Positions 23,181-32,419 of a stretch of 35,442 nucleotides of DNA are shown here, one piece after another (the first letter of the stretch is position 1; each line of letters opens with the position of its first letter). The notes below the pieces were generated by a model, which was given only the letters and a program-made list of their open reading frames with translations, was not told the DNA's origin and did no database searches. A program made the translations under genes and the position numbers. This stretch comes from Actinomycetospora termitidis (GTDB lineage Bacteria; Actinomycetota; Actinomycetes; Mycobacteriales; Pseudonocardiaceae): NCBI RefSeq assembly GCF_030286555.1, contig NZ_JASVWF010000013.1, forward strand, positions 1 through 35,442, given 5' to 3'.

Positions 23181-23438
23181 ATGGACCCGGAGCTGGTGCG
23201 CCACGTGGTGGCGTCCACGGGTCTGCCCGGTCCGGTCGCCGCACGCGTGGTGGCCGACGTCGTCGCCTACTACTCGGAGACCACCGAGGAGTACGTGCGG
23301 CGGCGGCACCGGGAGCTGCAGGCCCGCGACCGGCGCAACGCCGAGATCTGGGCGGTGATCGCGTCCGAACTGGCGACGCGGCCCGTCAAGGCCGGCGAGG
23401 TCAGCGAGCGGCAGCTGCGACGGATCGTCTACGGATAG
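23181..23438 (+). CDS. Conserved-looking small hypothetical protein upstream of glmS
   Basis: The 85-residue, mostly helical protein has LVRHVVASTGLPGPVAARVV followed by ETTEEYVRRRHRELQARD and a basic C-terminus (SERQLRRIVYG). It lies 15 bases before glmS on the same strand, so the two are probably cotranscribed. Codon use matches core genes. No family recognised. Confidence 0.6.
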   Translation: MDPELVRHVVASTGLPGPVAARVVADVVAYYSETTEEYVRRRHRELQARDRRNAEIWAVIASELATRPVKAGEVSERQLRRIVYG

Positions 23439-23453
23439 GGAGCACGGCAGCGC

Positions 23454-25262
23454 ATGTGCGGCATCGTGGGGTACGTCGGCACCCGGCCGGCAGCACGGAT
23501 CCTGGTCGACGGGCTCGCCCGTCTCGAGTACCGCGGGTACGACAGCGCCGGGATCGCCGTCGCCCATCGCAAGGCGCTGCGCACGACGAAGGCCGTGGGT
23601 CGTGTCGACGACCTCCGGGCCAAGGTCGGGGACGACCAGTCGTCGGGAAAGGTCGGCATCGCCCACACCCGCTGGGCCACGCACGGCGAGCCCAGCGAGC
23701 GCAACGCCCACCCCCACACCGACGCGAGCGGTCGGATCGCGGTGGTGCACAACGGCATCGTCGAGAACGCCGAGGAGCTGCGGGCGAAGCTGGTCGCCGA
23801 CGGCGTGACGCTCGCGAGCGACACCGACACCGAGGTCCTCCCCCACCTCATCGCCCAGGCCGCGGAGCAGCGCGACTCGCTCGAGGACGCGGTCCGGGAG
23901 GCGCTGCGCGTCGTGGAGGGCACCTACGGGCTGGTGGTGCTGGACGCGCGCCGTCCCGACGAGCTCGTCGTCGCGCGCAACGGCAGCCCGATCGTGCTCG
24001 GGCTCGGCGACGGCGAGATGTTCGTCGCCAGCGACGTGGCCGCGCTGGTCCGGCACACCCGCCAGGTCGTGTTCCTGGCCGACGGCGAGATCGCGACGAT
24101 CACGGCGACCGGGTACGAGGGCGGGCGGCTCGGCCCGCCGACCACCGTCGAGGTCGGCGACGACGACTACGACCTCGACGGGCACCCGGACTTCCTGTCC
24201 AAGGAGATCCACGAGCAGCCGTCGGCGCTGCGCCGGGTGCTGGCCGGTCGGCTCGACACCCGCTTCGCCACCTCCCGCCTCGACGGTCTGCACCTCGACC
24301 CGCGCGAGCTGCGCGGCATCCGGCGGGTGACCTTCCTGGGTTGCGGGTCCGCGCACTACGCCGGGCAGATGGGCGCGGCGCTGGTCGAGGAGCTCGCGCG
24401 CGTGCCCGCGGACGCCGAGCAGGCCAGCGAGTTCCGCTACCGCAACCCGCTGGTCGATCCGGACACGCTCTACGTCGCGGTCAGCCAGTCCGGCGAGACC
24501 ATCGACACCCTGGCCGCGGTCGAGGAGCTGCAGCGCAAGGGCGGGCGGGTCGTCGGGTGCGTGAACGTGATCGGCTCCGCGATCGCCCGGCAGTGCGGCG
24601 CGGGGATGTTCCTGCACGCCGGGCCGGAGGTCAGCGTGGCCTCGACCAAGGCGTTCAGCTCCATGACGACGTCGTTCGCGCTGCTCGCGCTGCTGCTCGG
24701 CCGGGTGCGGGACCTGTCGGCGGCGCACGGCACCCGGCTGGTGGACGGGCTGCGCCGGCTGCCGGACGCGGTCGACGAGGCGCTGGCGGTGGAGGACGAG
24801 ATCGCGGCGGTCGCGCAGAAGTACGCAAACGCCCGGTCGATGTTCTTCCTCGGCCGGGTGCGCGGCTCCGCGGTCGCGCGGGAGGGCGCGCAGAAGCTCA
24901 AGGAGATCTCCTACGTGCACGCCGAGGCCTACGCCGCCTCGGAGCTCAAGCACGGTCCGCTCGCGCTGGTGGACGCGACGATGCCCTGCGTGATCGTGGT
25001 GCCGGACGACGAGCTCGTCGCGAAGAACGTCTCGACGATCGAGCAGGTCAAGGCCCGGGGCGGCCCTGTCATCGCGGTGACGAACGCCGACCTGCCCGAG
25101 GGGCTGGCCGACGCCGTGATCCGCGTGCCGAGCGTGGAGCCGGAGCTGGACCCGATCCTGCTCGGCGTGCCGCTGCAGCTGTTCGCGTACCACTGCGCGG
25201 CCGCGCTGGGCCGGGACATCGACAAGCCGCGGAACCTGGCGAAGTCGGTGACGGTGGAGTAG
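23454..25262 (+). CDS. glmS: Glutamine--fructose-6-phosphate aminotransferase
   Basis: The 602-residue enzyme converts fructose-6-phosphate and glutamine to glucosamine-6-phosphate, the first step to UDP-GlcNAc for peptidoglycan. It starts MCGIVGYVGTRPAA, so Cys2 is the N-terminal nucleophile of the glutaminase domain. YRGYDSAGIA, HTRWATHGEPSERNAHPH and HNGIVENAEEL follow. Two SIS domains contain LGCGSAHYAG, AVSQSGETIDT and EVSVASTKAFSS, and the C-terminus ends DKPRNLAKSVTVE, as in the family. The length is normal. No glmS ribozyme is seen in the 15-base gap upstream. Its stop abuts the convergent Clp gene stop. Confidence 0.97.
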   Translation: MCGIVGYVGTRPAARILVDGLARLEYRGYDSAGIAVAHRKALRTTKAVGRVDDLRAKVGDDQSSGKVGIAHTRWATHGEPSERNAHPHTDASGRIAVVHNGIVENAEELRAKLVADGVTLASDTDTEVLPHLIAQAAEQRDSLEDAVREALRVVEGTYGLVVLDARRPDELVVARNGSPIVLGLGDGEMFVASDVAALVRHTRQVVFLADGEIATITATGYEGGRLGPPTTVEVGDDDYDLDGHPDFLSKEIHEQPSALRRVLAGRLDTRFATSRLDGLHLDPRELRGIRRVTFLGCGSAHYAGQMGAALVEELARVPADAEQASEFRYRNPLVDPDTLYVAVSQSGETIDTLAAVEELQRKGGRVVGCVNVIGSAIARQCGAGMFLHAGPEVSVASTKAFSSMTTSFALLALLLGRVRDLSAAHGTRLVDGLRRLPDAVDEALAVEDEIAAVAQKYANARSMFFLGRVRGSAVAREGAQKLKEISYVHAEAYAASELKHGPLALVDATMPCVIVVPDDELVAKNVSTIEQVKARGGPVIAVTNADLPEGLADAVIRVPSVEPELDPILLGVPLQLFAYHCAAALGRDIDKPRNLAKSVTVE

Positions 25263-27182
25263 TCAGCGCACCTCGAGGTGCAGCCCCCCGTCGAGGACCA
25301 CCTCGGAGCCCGCCCGCGCCGCCCCGGCCACGATCCGCCGGGACAGCGGGCGCTCCACCTCCCGGGTCACGACCTGCCGGAGCCCACGGGCCCCGGACGC
25401 CGGCTCGGCGCGGCCGGCGAGGGCGGTCAGGGCGGCCGGCTCGACGGTGAGGGTGATCCCCTGCGCCGCGAGCCGCTCCCGCGTCGCGTCCAGCGCCAGC
25501 CCCACGACCCGGGCGAGCAGCTCCGCCGAGAGCGGGCGGAAGAGCACGACGTCGTCGATCCGGCCCAGCAGCTCCGGGCGCAGCGAGCGGCGCAGCACGC
25601 GCATCACCGGCTCGCGGGCGTCCTCCGGGTCGTCGACCACCTTCAGCTCGGCCGCGGCCAGGTTCGACGTCATGATGACGACGGTGTCCGCGAAGCTCAC
25701 GGTGCGGCCGTGGGTGTCGGTGAGCCGCCCGGCGTCGAGGATGCCGAGCAGCACGGCGACGACGTCGGCGTGCGCCTTCTCCACCTCGTCGAACAGCACG
25801 ACCGACGACGGATGGCGCCGGACCGCCTCGACCAGCTCGCCGGGCCGCTCGTGCCCGACATAGCCGGGCGGGGCACCGGTGAGCCGGGCGACGGTGTGCT
25901 TCTCGCCGAACTCGGCCATGTCGAACCGCACGAGCTCGGAGCCCAGCGCGTCGGCCAACACGCGGGCCAGCTCGGTCTTCCCGACCCCCGTCGGGCCGAC
26001 GAACAGCATCGACCCGTGCGGGCGCTCCGGGTCGGCGAGCCCGGCCCGGCCGGCGAGCACGGTGTCGACGACGGTGTCCACCGCCGCGTCCTGCCCGATG
26101 ACGCGGGCCCGGAGGCGGGCGTCGAGGTCGAGGAGGCGGGTGCGGTCGTCGTCGGTGAGGTCGGCCACCGGGAGACCGGTGTCGTCGGCGACGACCTGCG
26201 CGACGTCCTGCACCGTCACCGTCGGGTGCCCCTCGGGATCCCGGGTGCGGACGCGCGCCGCCGCGCGGTCGATCGCGTCGATGGCCTTGTCGGGCAGGAA
26301 CCGCTCCCGCACGTGGCGGGCGGTGAGCTCCACCGCCGCCCGGCGCGTGGCCGGGGGCAGCACCACGCCGTGGTGGGCCTCGTAGCCCGGCGCCAGCCCG
26401 TCGAGGATCGTGACCGTCTGCTCGACGCTCGGCTCGGGCACGTCCACCGTCGCGAACCGGCGGGCCAGGGCGGCGTCGGGTTCGACGTGGCGGCGGTACT
26501 CCGCGGTGGTCGTGGCCCCGACCAGGCGCAGCTCGCCCCGGGCCAGCGCGGGCTTGAGGATGCCGGCCGCGTCCATCGGTGACTCCTGCGCCGACCCCGC
26601 CCCCACGATGGAGTGCAGCTCGTCGACGAACAGGATCGTGTCCGGGTGCGAGGCCTCGGCCACGAGTGCGGTGAGACGCTGCTCGAACTCGCCGCGGTAC
26701 TTCGTCCCGGCGACCATGCCCGCGAGGTCGACCGTGACCACCCGCGTGTCCCGGATCGCCGCGGGCACCTCGCCGGCGACGATCCGCGCGGCCAGTCCCT
26801 CGACGATCGCGGTCTTCCCCACACCGGGCTCCCCCAGCAGCACGGGGTTGTTCTTGCTCTTCCGGGCGAGGATCTCGATCACCTGGCCCAGCTCGGCGTC
26901 CCGCCCGATCATCGGGTCGAGCCGCCCCGCCCGGGCGTCCGCGGTGAGGTCGCGGCCGTGGCGGTCGAGCGTCGGGGTGCGCCTCGGGGGCCTTCCCGAC
27001 GACGGGTCCTGCCGCTCCCGGGTGGGCTCGCGCGGCTCCTCCCGGCGCTCGTCCCGCCAGTCGTCCTGGCCGCCGCCGAAGAGCATGCCGAGGTCCAGGT
27101 CGACCAGCCGCCCCAGCAGCTCGTCGAACAGCGGGCCGGGGCCCGGCGGCTCGTCCCGGCGTGCGCGGTCCTGGTCGGCCAC
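25263..27182 (-). CDS. Two-domain Clp/Hsp100 AAA+ ATPase lacking N- and M-domains
   Basis: This is a 639-residue AAA+ unfoldase or disaggregase. AAA-1 has Walker A GEPGVGKT (117-124) and Walker B ILFVDELH (183-190). AAA-2 has Walker A GPTGVGKT (396-403), Walker B VVLFDEVEKAH and arginine-rich LLGRIDD. No Clp-N repeat domain precedes AAA-1; instead there is a charged 80-residue leader (FDELLGRLVDLDLGMLFGGG). The linker between AAA domains is too short for the ClpB/ClpC middle domain. No IGF/LGF ClpP-docking loop is seen after the MTSNL segment, so it is unlikely to feed ClpP. GTG 27182 has AGGAGGA five bases upstream; ATG 27203 is an alternative. Confidence 0.88.
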   Translation of the reverse strand: MADQDRARRDEPPGPGPLFDELLGRLVDLDLGMLFGGGQDDWRDERREEPREPTRERQDPSSGRPPRRTPTLDRHGRDLTADARAGRLDPMIGRDAELGQVIEILARKSKNNPVLLGEPGVGKTAIVEGLAARIVAGEVPAAIRDTRVVTVDLAGMVAGTKYRGEFEQRLTALVAEASHPDTILFVDELHSIVGAGSAQESPMDAAGILKPALARGELRLVGATTTAEYRRHVEPDAALARRFATVDVPEPSVEQTVTILDGLAPGYEAHHGVVLPPATRRAAVELTARHVRERFLPDKAIDAIDRAAARVRTRDPEGHPTVTVQDVAQVVADDTGLPVADLTDDDRTRLLDLDARLRARVIGQDAAVDTVVDTVLAGRAGLADPERPHGSMLFVGPTGVGKTELARVLADALGSELVRFDMAEFGEKHTVARLTGAPPGYVGHERPGELVEAVRRHPSSVVLFDEVEKAHADVVAVLLGILDAGRLTDTHGRTVSFADTVVIMTSNLAAAELKVVDDPEDAREPVMRVLRRSLRPELLGRIDDVVLFRPLSAELLARVVGLALDATRERLAAQGITLTVEPAALTALAGRAEPASGARGLRQVVTREVERPLSRRIVAGAARAGSEVVLDGGLHLEVR

Positions 27183-27244
27183 GGAGTCCTCCTCGTCGTG
27201 CATCGCCCTCCAGGATGCGCCCGTCACGGGCGCGGCGCCCGCGG

Positions 27245-27694
27245 CTAGCTCGGAACCCCGCCGCCGAGCCGCGAGCCCGGCCGGTCGACGACCAGCAGGT
27301 CCCCGAGCCGTTCCACCCGGGAACCGCGGAAGCGGCGCGCGACCGTGCCGTAGGGCTGGGCGAGCAGCCAGGCGTCCGGCTCGTCGGCCGTCCCGACCTC
27401 GACCAGGACCGCGTCGCTGCGCTCGCCGCCGACCGTGGCGTACCCGTCCCAGGCGATCGCGTAGGCCGTGGCGGGCGTGGTCGGCCCGACGGTGGCCCGG
27501 GCCTGCTCCAGGCCCTCCGCGAGGTCGGGTCCGAACCGGGTGTGGTGCAGGGTCCGGTCCTCCGGCCGCGGCCGGTCGTCGAGCAGCATGAGGTGGGGCG
27601 CGAACGGTCCGCTGCCGCTCCGCAGGCCCTCCACGCTGTCCGCGACGATCCACTCCACCAACGTCGCCACCCGCTCGGGAAGCCCGTGATCCAT
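27245..27694 (-). CDS. Hypothetical protein
   Basis: The 149-residue soluble protein from ATG 27694 includes LPERVATLVEWIVADSVEGL, then an alpha/beta section with PTTPATAYAIAWDGYATVGG, AVLVEVGTADEPDAWLLAQP and YGTVARRFRGSRVERLGDLL. It resembles small actinobacterial proteins of unknown function encoded near Clp genes. The frame upstream of 27694 is antisense-like and rejected. It lies 62 bases upstream of the Clp gene on the same strand. Confidence 0.6.
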   Translation of the reverse strand: MDHGLPERVATLVEWIVADSVEGLRSGSGPFAPHLMLLDDRPRPEDRTLHHTRFGPDLAEGLEQARATVGPTTPATAYAIAWDGYATVGGERSDAVLVEVGTADEPDAWLLAQPYGTVARRFRGSRVERLGDLLVVDRPGSRLGGGVPS

Positions 27695-27723
27695 GGCGAC
27701 AGCATGCCCGGCCCGGTTCGGGG

Positions 27724-29016
27724 TCACAGCTCCCGGCGCATGCAGCCGCGCGGCCACCGGTCCAGCCCACGCCGGGCCTCCTGCTCCCGCAGCGCGCGCA
27801 GGCCTGCCGTGATCTCGTCGTCGGACAGCCAGTGGAACCCGAGCGACTCGTAGTACGGCCCGTTCCAGGGGACGTCCCGGTACGTGGTGAGCGTGAGCGC
27901 GGGCAGCCCGCGGGAGCGGGCCCACCCCGCGAGGTGCTCGACCAACGAGCGACCGAGGCGTCGGTGGGCGTACCGCGGGTGGACGGTCACCTGCTCGACG
28001 TGCGCGCAGCCGTCGACGATCTCGGTGAGCAGGTACGCCACGACGTCCCCGTCGGTCGCGACGATCCACGCGCGTCCGGCCTCGACGAACTCGCGCAGGA
28101 CCTCGGCCGGCGGCGGATCGTCGTCGGCGACGAGATCCATGCCGAGGGTCCGGAACGGCTCGCCGGCGGCCTCCTCGATGTCACGGAGGGCACCGACGTC
28201 GTCGACGACGGCCGGGCGGACGACGGGCCCGTCCAGCGCTCGGGCGACGGCGTCGTTGATCCAGGTCCGCTTGGCGCGGCTGTAGACGTTCACGTCGCCG
28301 GCGGCCTCGTCGGCCCAGCGTCGCTTGAGGTCGACGTACTCGTCGCGGTGGGTCCCGGAGGCCCGCAGCCGGTCGCGGAAGGCCAACAGCTCGCGCCACA
28401 CCGGGGAGTCACGGGGATGCAGGTGCACGTTGACCGGGCGGCCCGGGTCCGCGTCGACGGCCACGCGCTGCGGGTGCTCCCGGTCGTGGCGGTCGATGCC
28501 GTAGAAGTCCCCCGGCACCGGGACGAGGCCCGTGCGGTGCCAGGCCGCGGGGTCGAGGGCGTCGACCGCGGCCAGGTCGGGGACGACGACCAGCAGGTCG
28601 ACGAGGTCCTTGCCCGACATCCCCGGCACCGACGTCGACCCCACGTGCTCGACCCGCTCCGCGACGTCGCCCAACGCCGCCGCGAGTCGCCGACCGACGC
28701 GCCGGGCCGCCGCGGGCCAGGCCTCGTCGTACGGCAGGACCTCCACGACCTGCGTCCGCGGCGCCCGCCACCCCCGCGCGAGGTTGCGGGCGAACGGCAG
28801 CGCCCGCTCGTCCCAGAACCGGTCGGCCGCCTCCACCGAGGACACCACCGCGTCGGCGTCCGATCCGGGGGCGTCGACCACCAGGTGCGCGGTGGCGGGG
28901 TCGACCGGCACCGCGAAACGCACCACCTCCACGCCCTCGCCACCGCGGGACTCGAGCCGCGCCGCCACCTCCGGGGCGAGCGAGGGCCCGAGACCGACGA
29001 CGAGGGGCGGCGTCAC
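27724..29016 (-). CDS. CoaE remnant-GrpB-GNAT fusion protein
   Basis: This 430-residue fusion has three parts. Residues 1-87 resemble only the C-terminal end of dephospho-CoA kinase (ADRFWDERALPFARNLARGW); no P-loop is present. Residues about 88-260 are a GrpB/UPF0157 nucleotidyltransferase-like domain (EHVGSTSVPGMSGKDLVDLL, 123-142). Residues about 265-415 are a GNAT acetyltransferase with VTVHPRYAHRRLGRSLVEHL (343-362) and YYESLGFHWL. Actinobacterial CoaE is often fused to GrpB, so this looks like a duplicated CoaE-GrpB gene that lost its kinase and gained an acetyltransferase. GTG 29016 starts two bases after the preceding ABC gene stop, so it is in that operon. The substrate is unknown. 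Confidence 0.8.
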   Translation of the reverse strand: MTPPLVVGLGPSLAPEVAARLESRGGEGVEVVRFAVPVDPATAHLVVDAPGSDADAVVSSVEAADRFWDERALPFARNLARGWRAPRTQVVEVLPYDEAWPAAARRVGRRLAAALGDVAERVEHVGSTSVPGMSGKDLVDLLVVVPDLAAVDALDPAAWHRTGLVPVPGDFYGIDRHDREHPQRVAVDADPGRPVNVHLHPRDSPVWRELLAFRDRLRASGTHRDEYVDLKRRWADEAAGDVNVYSRAKRTWINDAVARALDGPVVRPAVVDDVGALRDIEEAAGEPFRTLGMDLVADDDPPPAEVLREFVEAGRAWIVATDGDVVAYLLTEIVDGCAHVEQVTVHPRYAHRRLGRSLVEHLAGWARSRGLPALTLTTYRDVPWNGPYYESLGFHWLSDDEITAGLRALREQEARRGLDRWPRGCMRREL

Positions 29017-29018
29017 GC

Positions 29019-30755
29019 TCAGGCCGCCGCGGCGACGAGGCGGGCGTACTCGCCGCCGGCGGCGAGCAGCTCGGACGGCGGACCCTGCTCGACGATCCGG
29101 CCGTCGGCCATCACCACGACCCGGTCCGCCGCGGCCGCGGTGTGCAGCCGGTGCGCGATCGCGATCACGGTGCGGCCGCGCAGGACCCGGTCCAACGCCC
29201 GCTCGGCCCGCTTCGCCGAGTCCGTGTCCAGCAGGGAGGTCGCCTCGTCCAGGACGACGGTGCCCGGGTCGGCCAGCACCACACGGGCCAGCGCCAGCTG
29301 CTGCGCGACCGTGGCGGGCACCGCGCGGGCCCCGGCCCCGACGACCGCGTCCAGCCCGTCGGGCAGGTCGGCCAGCCACGCCCCGAGGCCCACGACGGCG
29401 AGCGCGCGGGTCAGGTCCGCGTCGGTGAACGACCCGGCGGGCAGCAGCAGGTTGTCCCGCACCGTCCCGGTGAAGACGTGGTGCTCCTGGGTCAGCAGCA
29501 GCACCTCGGAGCGCAGGGTGTCGTCGTCCAGGGAGGCGACCTCGCGGCCGTCCACCCGCACCGACCCGACGTCCGGAACGGAGATCCCGGCGATCAGGCG
29601 GGCGAGCGTCGACTTGCCGGCCCCGGAGCCGCCGACGAGTGCCCAGCGTTCCCCGGGCGGCACGGCCAGGTCGACCCCGCGCACCACGGGACGACCCTCC
29701 CGGTAGGCGAAGTGCACGTCCTCGACGCGCAGACCGGTCTCGCCGGGGACGTCGCGGCTCGGGACCACGGCAGCGTCGGGGACCCGCACTCCCAGCACCC
29801 GACGCAGTGCCACCGTCGCGACCATGAGGTCCTCCACCCACCACAGCGCCGTGTCCAGCGGCGCGGCGAGGGCCTGGGTGTAGACGACCATCGTCGTGAC
29901 GGTACCGAGCGAGGCCAGGCCCTCGGTGTACGCGACGGCGCCGATCAGCAGCGTCGCCGCGACCGGGAGGACGTGCGAGAGCTCCAGCCAGGGCGTCCAG
30001 CGGACGTGCAGGGCCCGCAGGTCACGCTCGCGGTCCACGCCATCGTCGAGGGCTCGATGGTCGCCCGCCCGGCGGGCCGGCACGCGGCCGAGGGCGTCCA
30101 GCGTGCGAGCACCCGTGCTGGACTCGTGGGCGCGCGACGCGAGGACGGCCCAGGCGTCCAGCATCCGCTCCATCGCGCGGGGCAGACGACGCCACAACCA
30201 CCGCGTCGGGAGGACCACCGTGGGCACGGCGACGAGCAGGGCGAGCGCGAGCAGCGGGGAGGTCAGCACCATCGCGACGACGGTGAGCACGACGGTCACG
30301 GCCGCCGTCACCACCTCGGGCAGGCCCTGGCGCAGCGCGGAGTCGACGCGGTCGAGGTCGGTGGTCGCGCGGGAGAGCAACGCTCCCGTCCCGACCGCCT
30401 CCACCCGCCCGAGCGGGAGCGCGAGCGCACGGTCGACGAGCTGGGTCCGGTTCGCCGCGAGGAGGTCCTCCCCCAACGCGCCGGCCCGCCATCGCGCGGC
30501 CCGCCGCAGCCATGCCGCGACCAGCAGGGCCGCGAGGAACAGCGCCGCGAGGACGTCGATCCGGGCGACCGAGCGCCCGCCCGAGGCCACCTCGTCGACG
30601 ATCACCCCGAGCAGCTGCGGCCCGACGAGCCCGGCCGAGGAGGCGGCCAGGAACAGCGCGACCGTCGCCGCGAACCGTCGCCGCCGGGCCCGCAGCACCG
30701 CCGCGCCCCAGCGGAGCGCCTCGCGGGGCGTGGCGTAGCCGAGGATCGCGTTCAT
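29019..30755 (-). CDS. ABC exporter half-transporter, ATP-site subunit with degenerate signature
   Basis: The 578-residue half-transporter has an N-terminal membrane domain of about six helices (about 25-310) and a C-terminal ATPase. Walker A GGSGAGKS (375-382), Q-loop LLTQEHHVF, Walker B TVVLDEATS (499-507) and H-loop His535 are intact. The LSGGQ signature is replaced by AVPATVAQQ (about 478-486). The partner at 30752 has the reverse defects, so the pair would form one good and one dead ATP site. ATG 30755 overlaps the partner's stop as ATGA. Such heterodimeric exporters move drugs, lipids or peptides; the substrate is unknown. Confidence 0.88.
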   Translation of the reverse strand: MNAILGYATPREALRWGAAVLRARRRRFAATVALFLAASSAGLVGPQLLGVIVDEVASGGRSVARIDVLAALFLAALLVAAWLRRAARWRAGALGEDLLAANRTQLVDRALALPLGRVEAVGTGALLSRATTDLDRVDSALRQGLPEVVTAAVTVVLTVVAMVLTSPLLALALLVAVPTVVLPTRWLWRRLPRAMERMLDAWAVLASRAHESSTGARTLDALGRVPARRAGDHRALDDGVDRERDLRALHVRWTPWLELSHVLPVAATLLIGAVAYTEGLASLGTVTTMVVYTQALAAPLDTALWWVEDLMVATVALRRVLGVRVPDAAVVPSRDVPGETGLRVEDVHFAYREGRPVVRGVDLAVPPGERWALVGGSGAGKSTLARLIAGISVPDVGSVRVDGREVASLDDDTLRSEVLLLTQEHHVFTGTVRDNLLLPAGSFTDADLTRALAVVGLGAWLADLPDGLDAVVGAGARAVPATVAQQLALARVVLADPGTVVLDEATSLLDTDSAKRAERALDRVLRGRTVIAIAHRLHTAAAADRVVVMADGRIVEQGPPSELLAAGGEYARLVAAAA

Positions 30756-32413
30756 GACGACGTGCTCCCTTGCAGGGTGCGGGTGTCGGTCAGGTCGACG
30801 ACCCGGTCGGCGACGTGCCGCCAGGGCGCGGACTGGGCGAGGACAACGGTCGTGCGGCCGCGTCGGCGGTGGGCCACGCGGGCGGCGATCCACGCCTCGG
30901 TGTGCGCGTCGACCGCGGACGTCGGCTCCTCGAGGACGAGGACGTCCGCGTCGGTCAGCAGCGCGCGGGCGAGCGCGAGCCGCTGGCGCTGTCCACCGGA
31001 CACCTCGCGACCACGCTCGCCGAGGGGCTCGTCGAGTCCGTGCGGGAAGCCGTCGAGGATCTCGGTCGCGGCGGCGGCGTCGAGCGCGACGTCGACCGAC
31101 AGCGATCCGGACGCGACCAGCTCGGCGCGCAGCGGGCCGGAGAACCACAGGTCCTCCGGTCCGGCGTGCACCACGCGTCGGCGCATCTCGGCGAGTCCGA
31201 CGGTGTCGCTCGGGCGGTCGTCGACCCGCCCGCCCTCGGCGAAGCGCGCCAGCCGTGCCGCCAGGGCGGACGCGTGCGGGCCGGCGTCGACGACGGTCAG
31301 CTCGCCCGGGCGGGCGTCGAGGCCCGTCACCGGGTCGGCGAGTCCGAGGGCCCCGGCCGGCAGCGGCGCAGCCCGCTCCCCCGGGTCGGTGAGCAGCGCC
31401 CGCAGCGCGAGCAGCCGCGCCACCTTCTTCGCGCCGGCGCGGGCGGAGGCCAGCGACGCAGCGGCCTCGGTCGCGGTCGTCACCGGGACGACGAGGAACG
31501 CCGAGGCCCCGTAGACCGCGACCAGTTCCCCCGCCGTGATCGCGCCGCTGACGGCGAGCCGGGCGCCGAGCCACGTGATCGTCACGAGGACGAGGCCCGG
31601 CAGGAGCACCTCGGCGGCGCCGAGGGACGCGGTGCTGCGGGCGACGTCGAGACCGGCCGCGCGCACCCGTCCGGTCGCCTCGGCGAACCGCCCCGCGAAC
31701 CGCGTCTCGCCGCCGACCCCGCGCAGGATCCGCAGACCCGCGACGATGTCCGCCGCCAGCGCGTTCACGGCGGCGAGCTCGGTGCGCTGGCGGTCCCGAC
31801 GACGCTGCAGCGGGCGCAGCAGCGGCCCGATCCCGACGACGGCGAGCGGTACCCCGACCAGCGCGACCGTGCCGAGCAGCGGCGACCGCGCGAGCAGCCC
31901 GACCCCGACGACGCCGAACGCGACCACCGAACCGGCGAACCGACCCGCCGTCTCGAACAGGTTGCCGATCTTGTTCAGGTCCGAGGTCGTCACCGCCGTG
32001 ACGTCCCCGCTGCTCACCTGGGGCGACAGGGAGGCGCCGAGCCCGAGGACGTGCGTGGTCAGGTGGCGCTGGGTGCTCGACGCGGCGTGCAGCCACAGGC
32101 CGTGCGACAGGAAGTCCACCGCGCCGCCGAAGACCATCTGCGCGAGTCCGAGGGCGACGACGAGACCGGCGCCCCGGAGGAGCGCGGTGGTGTCACCACC
32201 GGCGATCCCGGCGTCGACGGCGTCGCCCGCCACGAGCGGGACGAGCGCCCCCGGGACGAGCCAGAGGGTCCCGGCGACGACCGACGCGAGCGCCAGCCAC
32301 GGCCGCGCCCGCAGCAGGGCGAGCAGCAGGCCGGTGGCCGACGGCGGGTCGTCGAGCCGCAGCGGCGGAGCCGGGTACGGACGGCGTCGTGCTCAAGAAT
32401 CAGGGAGGGGCAT
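30752..32413 (-). CDS. ABC exporter half-transporter with inactive ATP-binding motifs and TGA at codon 7
   Basis: ABC exporter fold: membrane helices, then an ATPase domain. From the internal GTG 32233 (numbering here) the signature VSGGQRQRLALARA (411-424) and Walker B-like VLVLEEPTS (431-439) are present. The Walker A site reads VVDAGPHASA with no GK(S/T), the Q-loop Gln is absent (VVHAGPEDLWF) and the H-loop His is Gln467. Sequence upstream of 32233 in the same frame encodes TM1 (PWLALASVVAGTLWLVPGAL), so GTG 32233 is too short. The frame reaches ATG 32413, which has TACCGT six bases upstream, but a TGA at 32395-32393 is codon 7. The first gene is therefore interrupted, reinitiated or misread. 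Confidence 0.75.
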
Positions 32414-32419
32414 GTCCCG

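Noticed and set aside
21966..25193. 1075-codon open frame on the minus strand
   Set aside because: It is antisense to the citrate synthase and glmS genes, and is Arg/Gly/His-rich with no domains. Such shadow frames are common in high-GC DNA.
29142..31514. 790-codon open frame on the plus strand (and 30770-33040 similarly)
   Set aside because: These are antisense to the ABC exporter genes, whose motifs are unmistakable. The plus frames are low-complexity.
32193..32396. TTG-started frame as N-terminus of the ABC exporter
   Set aside because: It is out of frame with TM1 and Arg/Ala-rich. The ATG 32413 frame with one TGA explains the sequence better.
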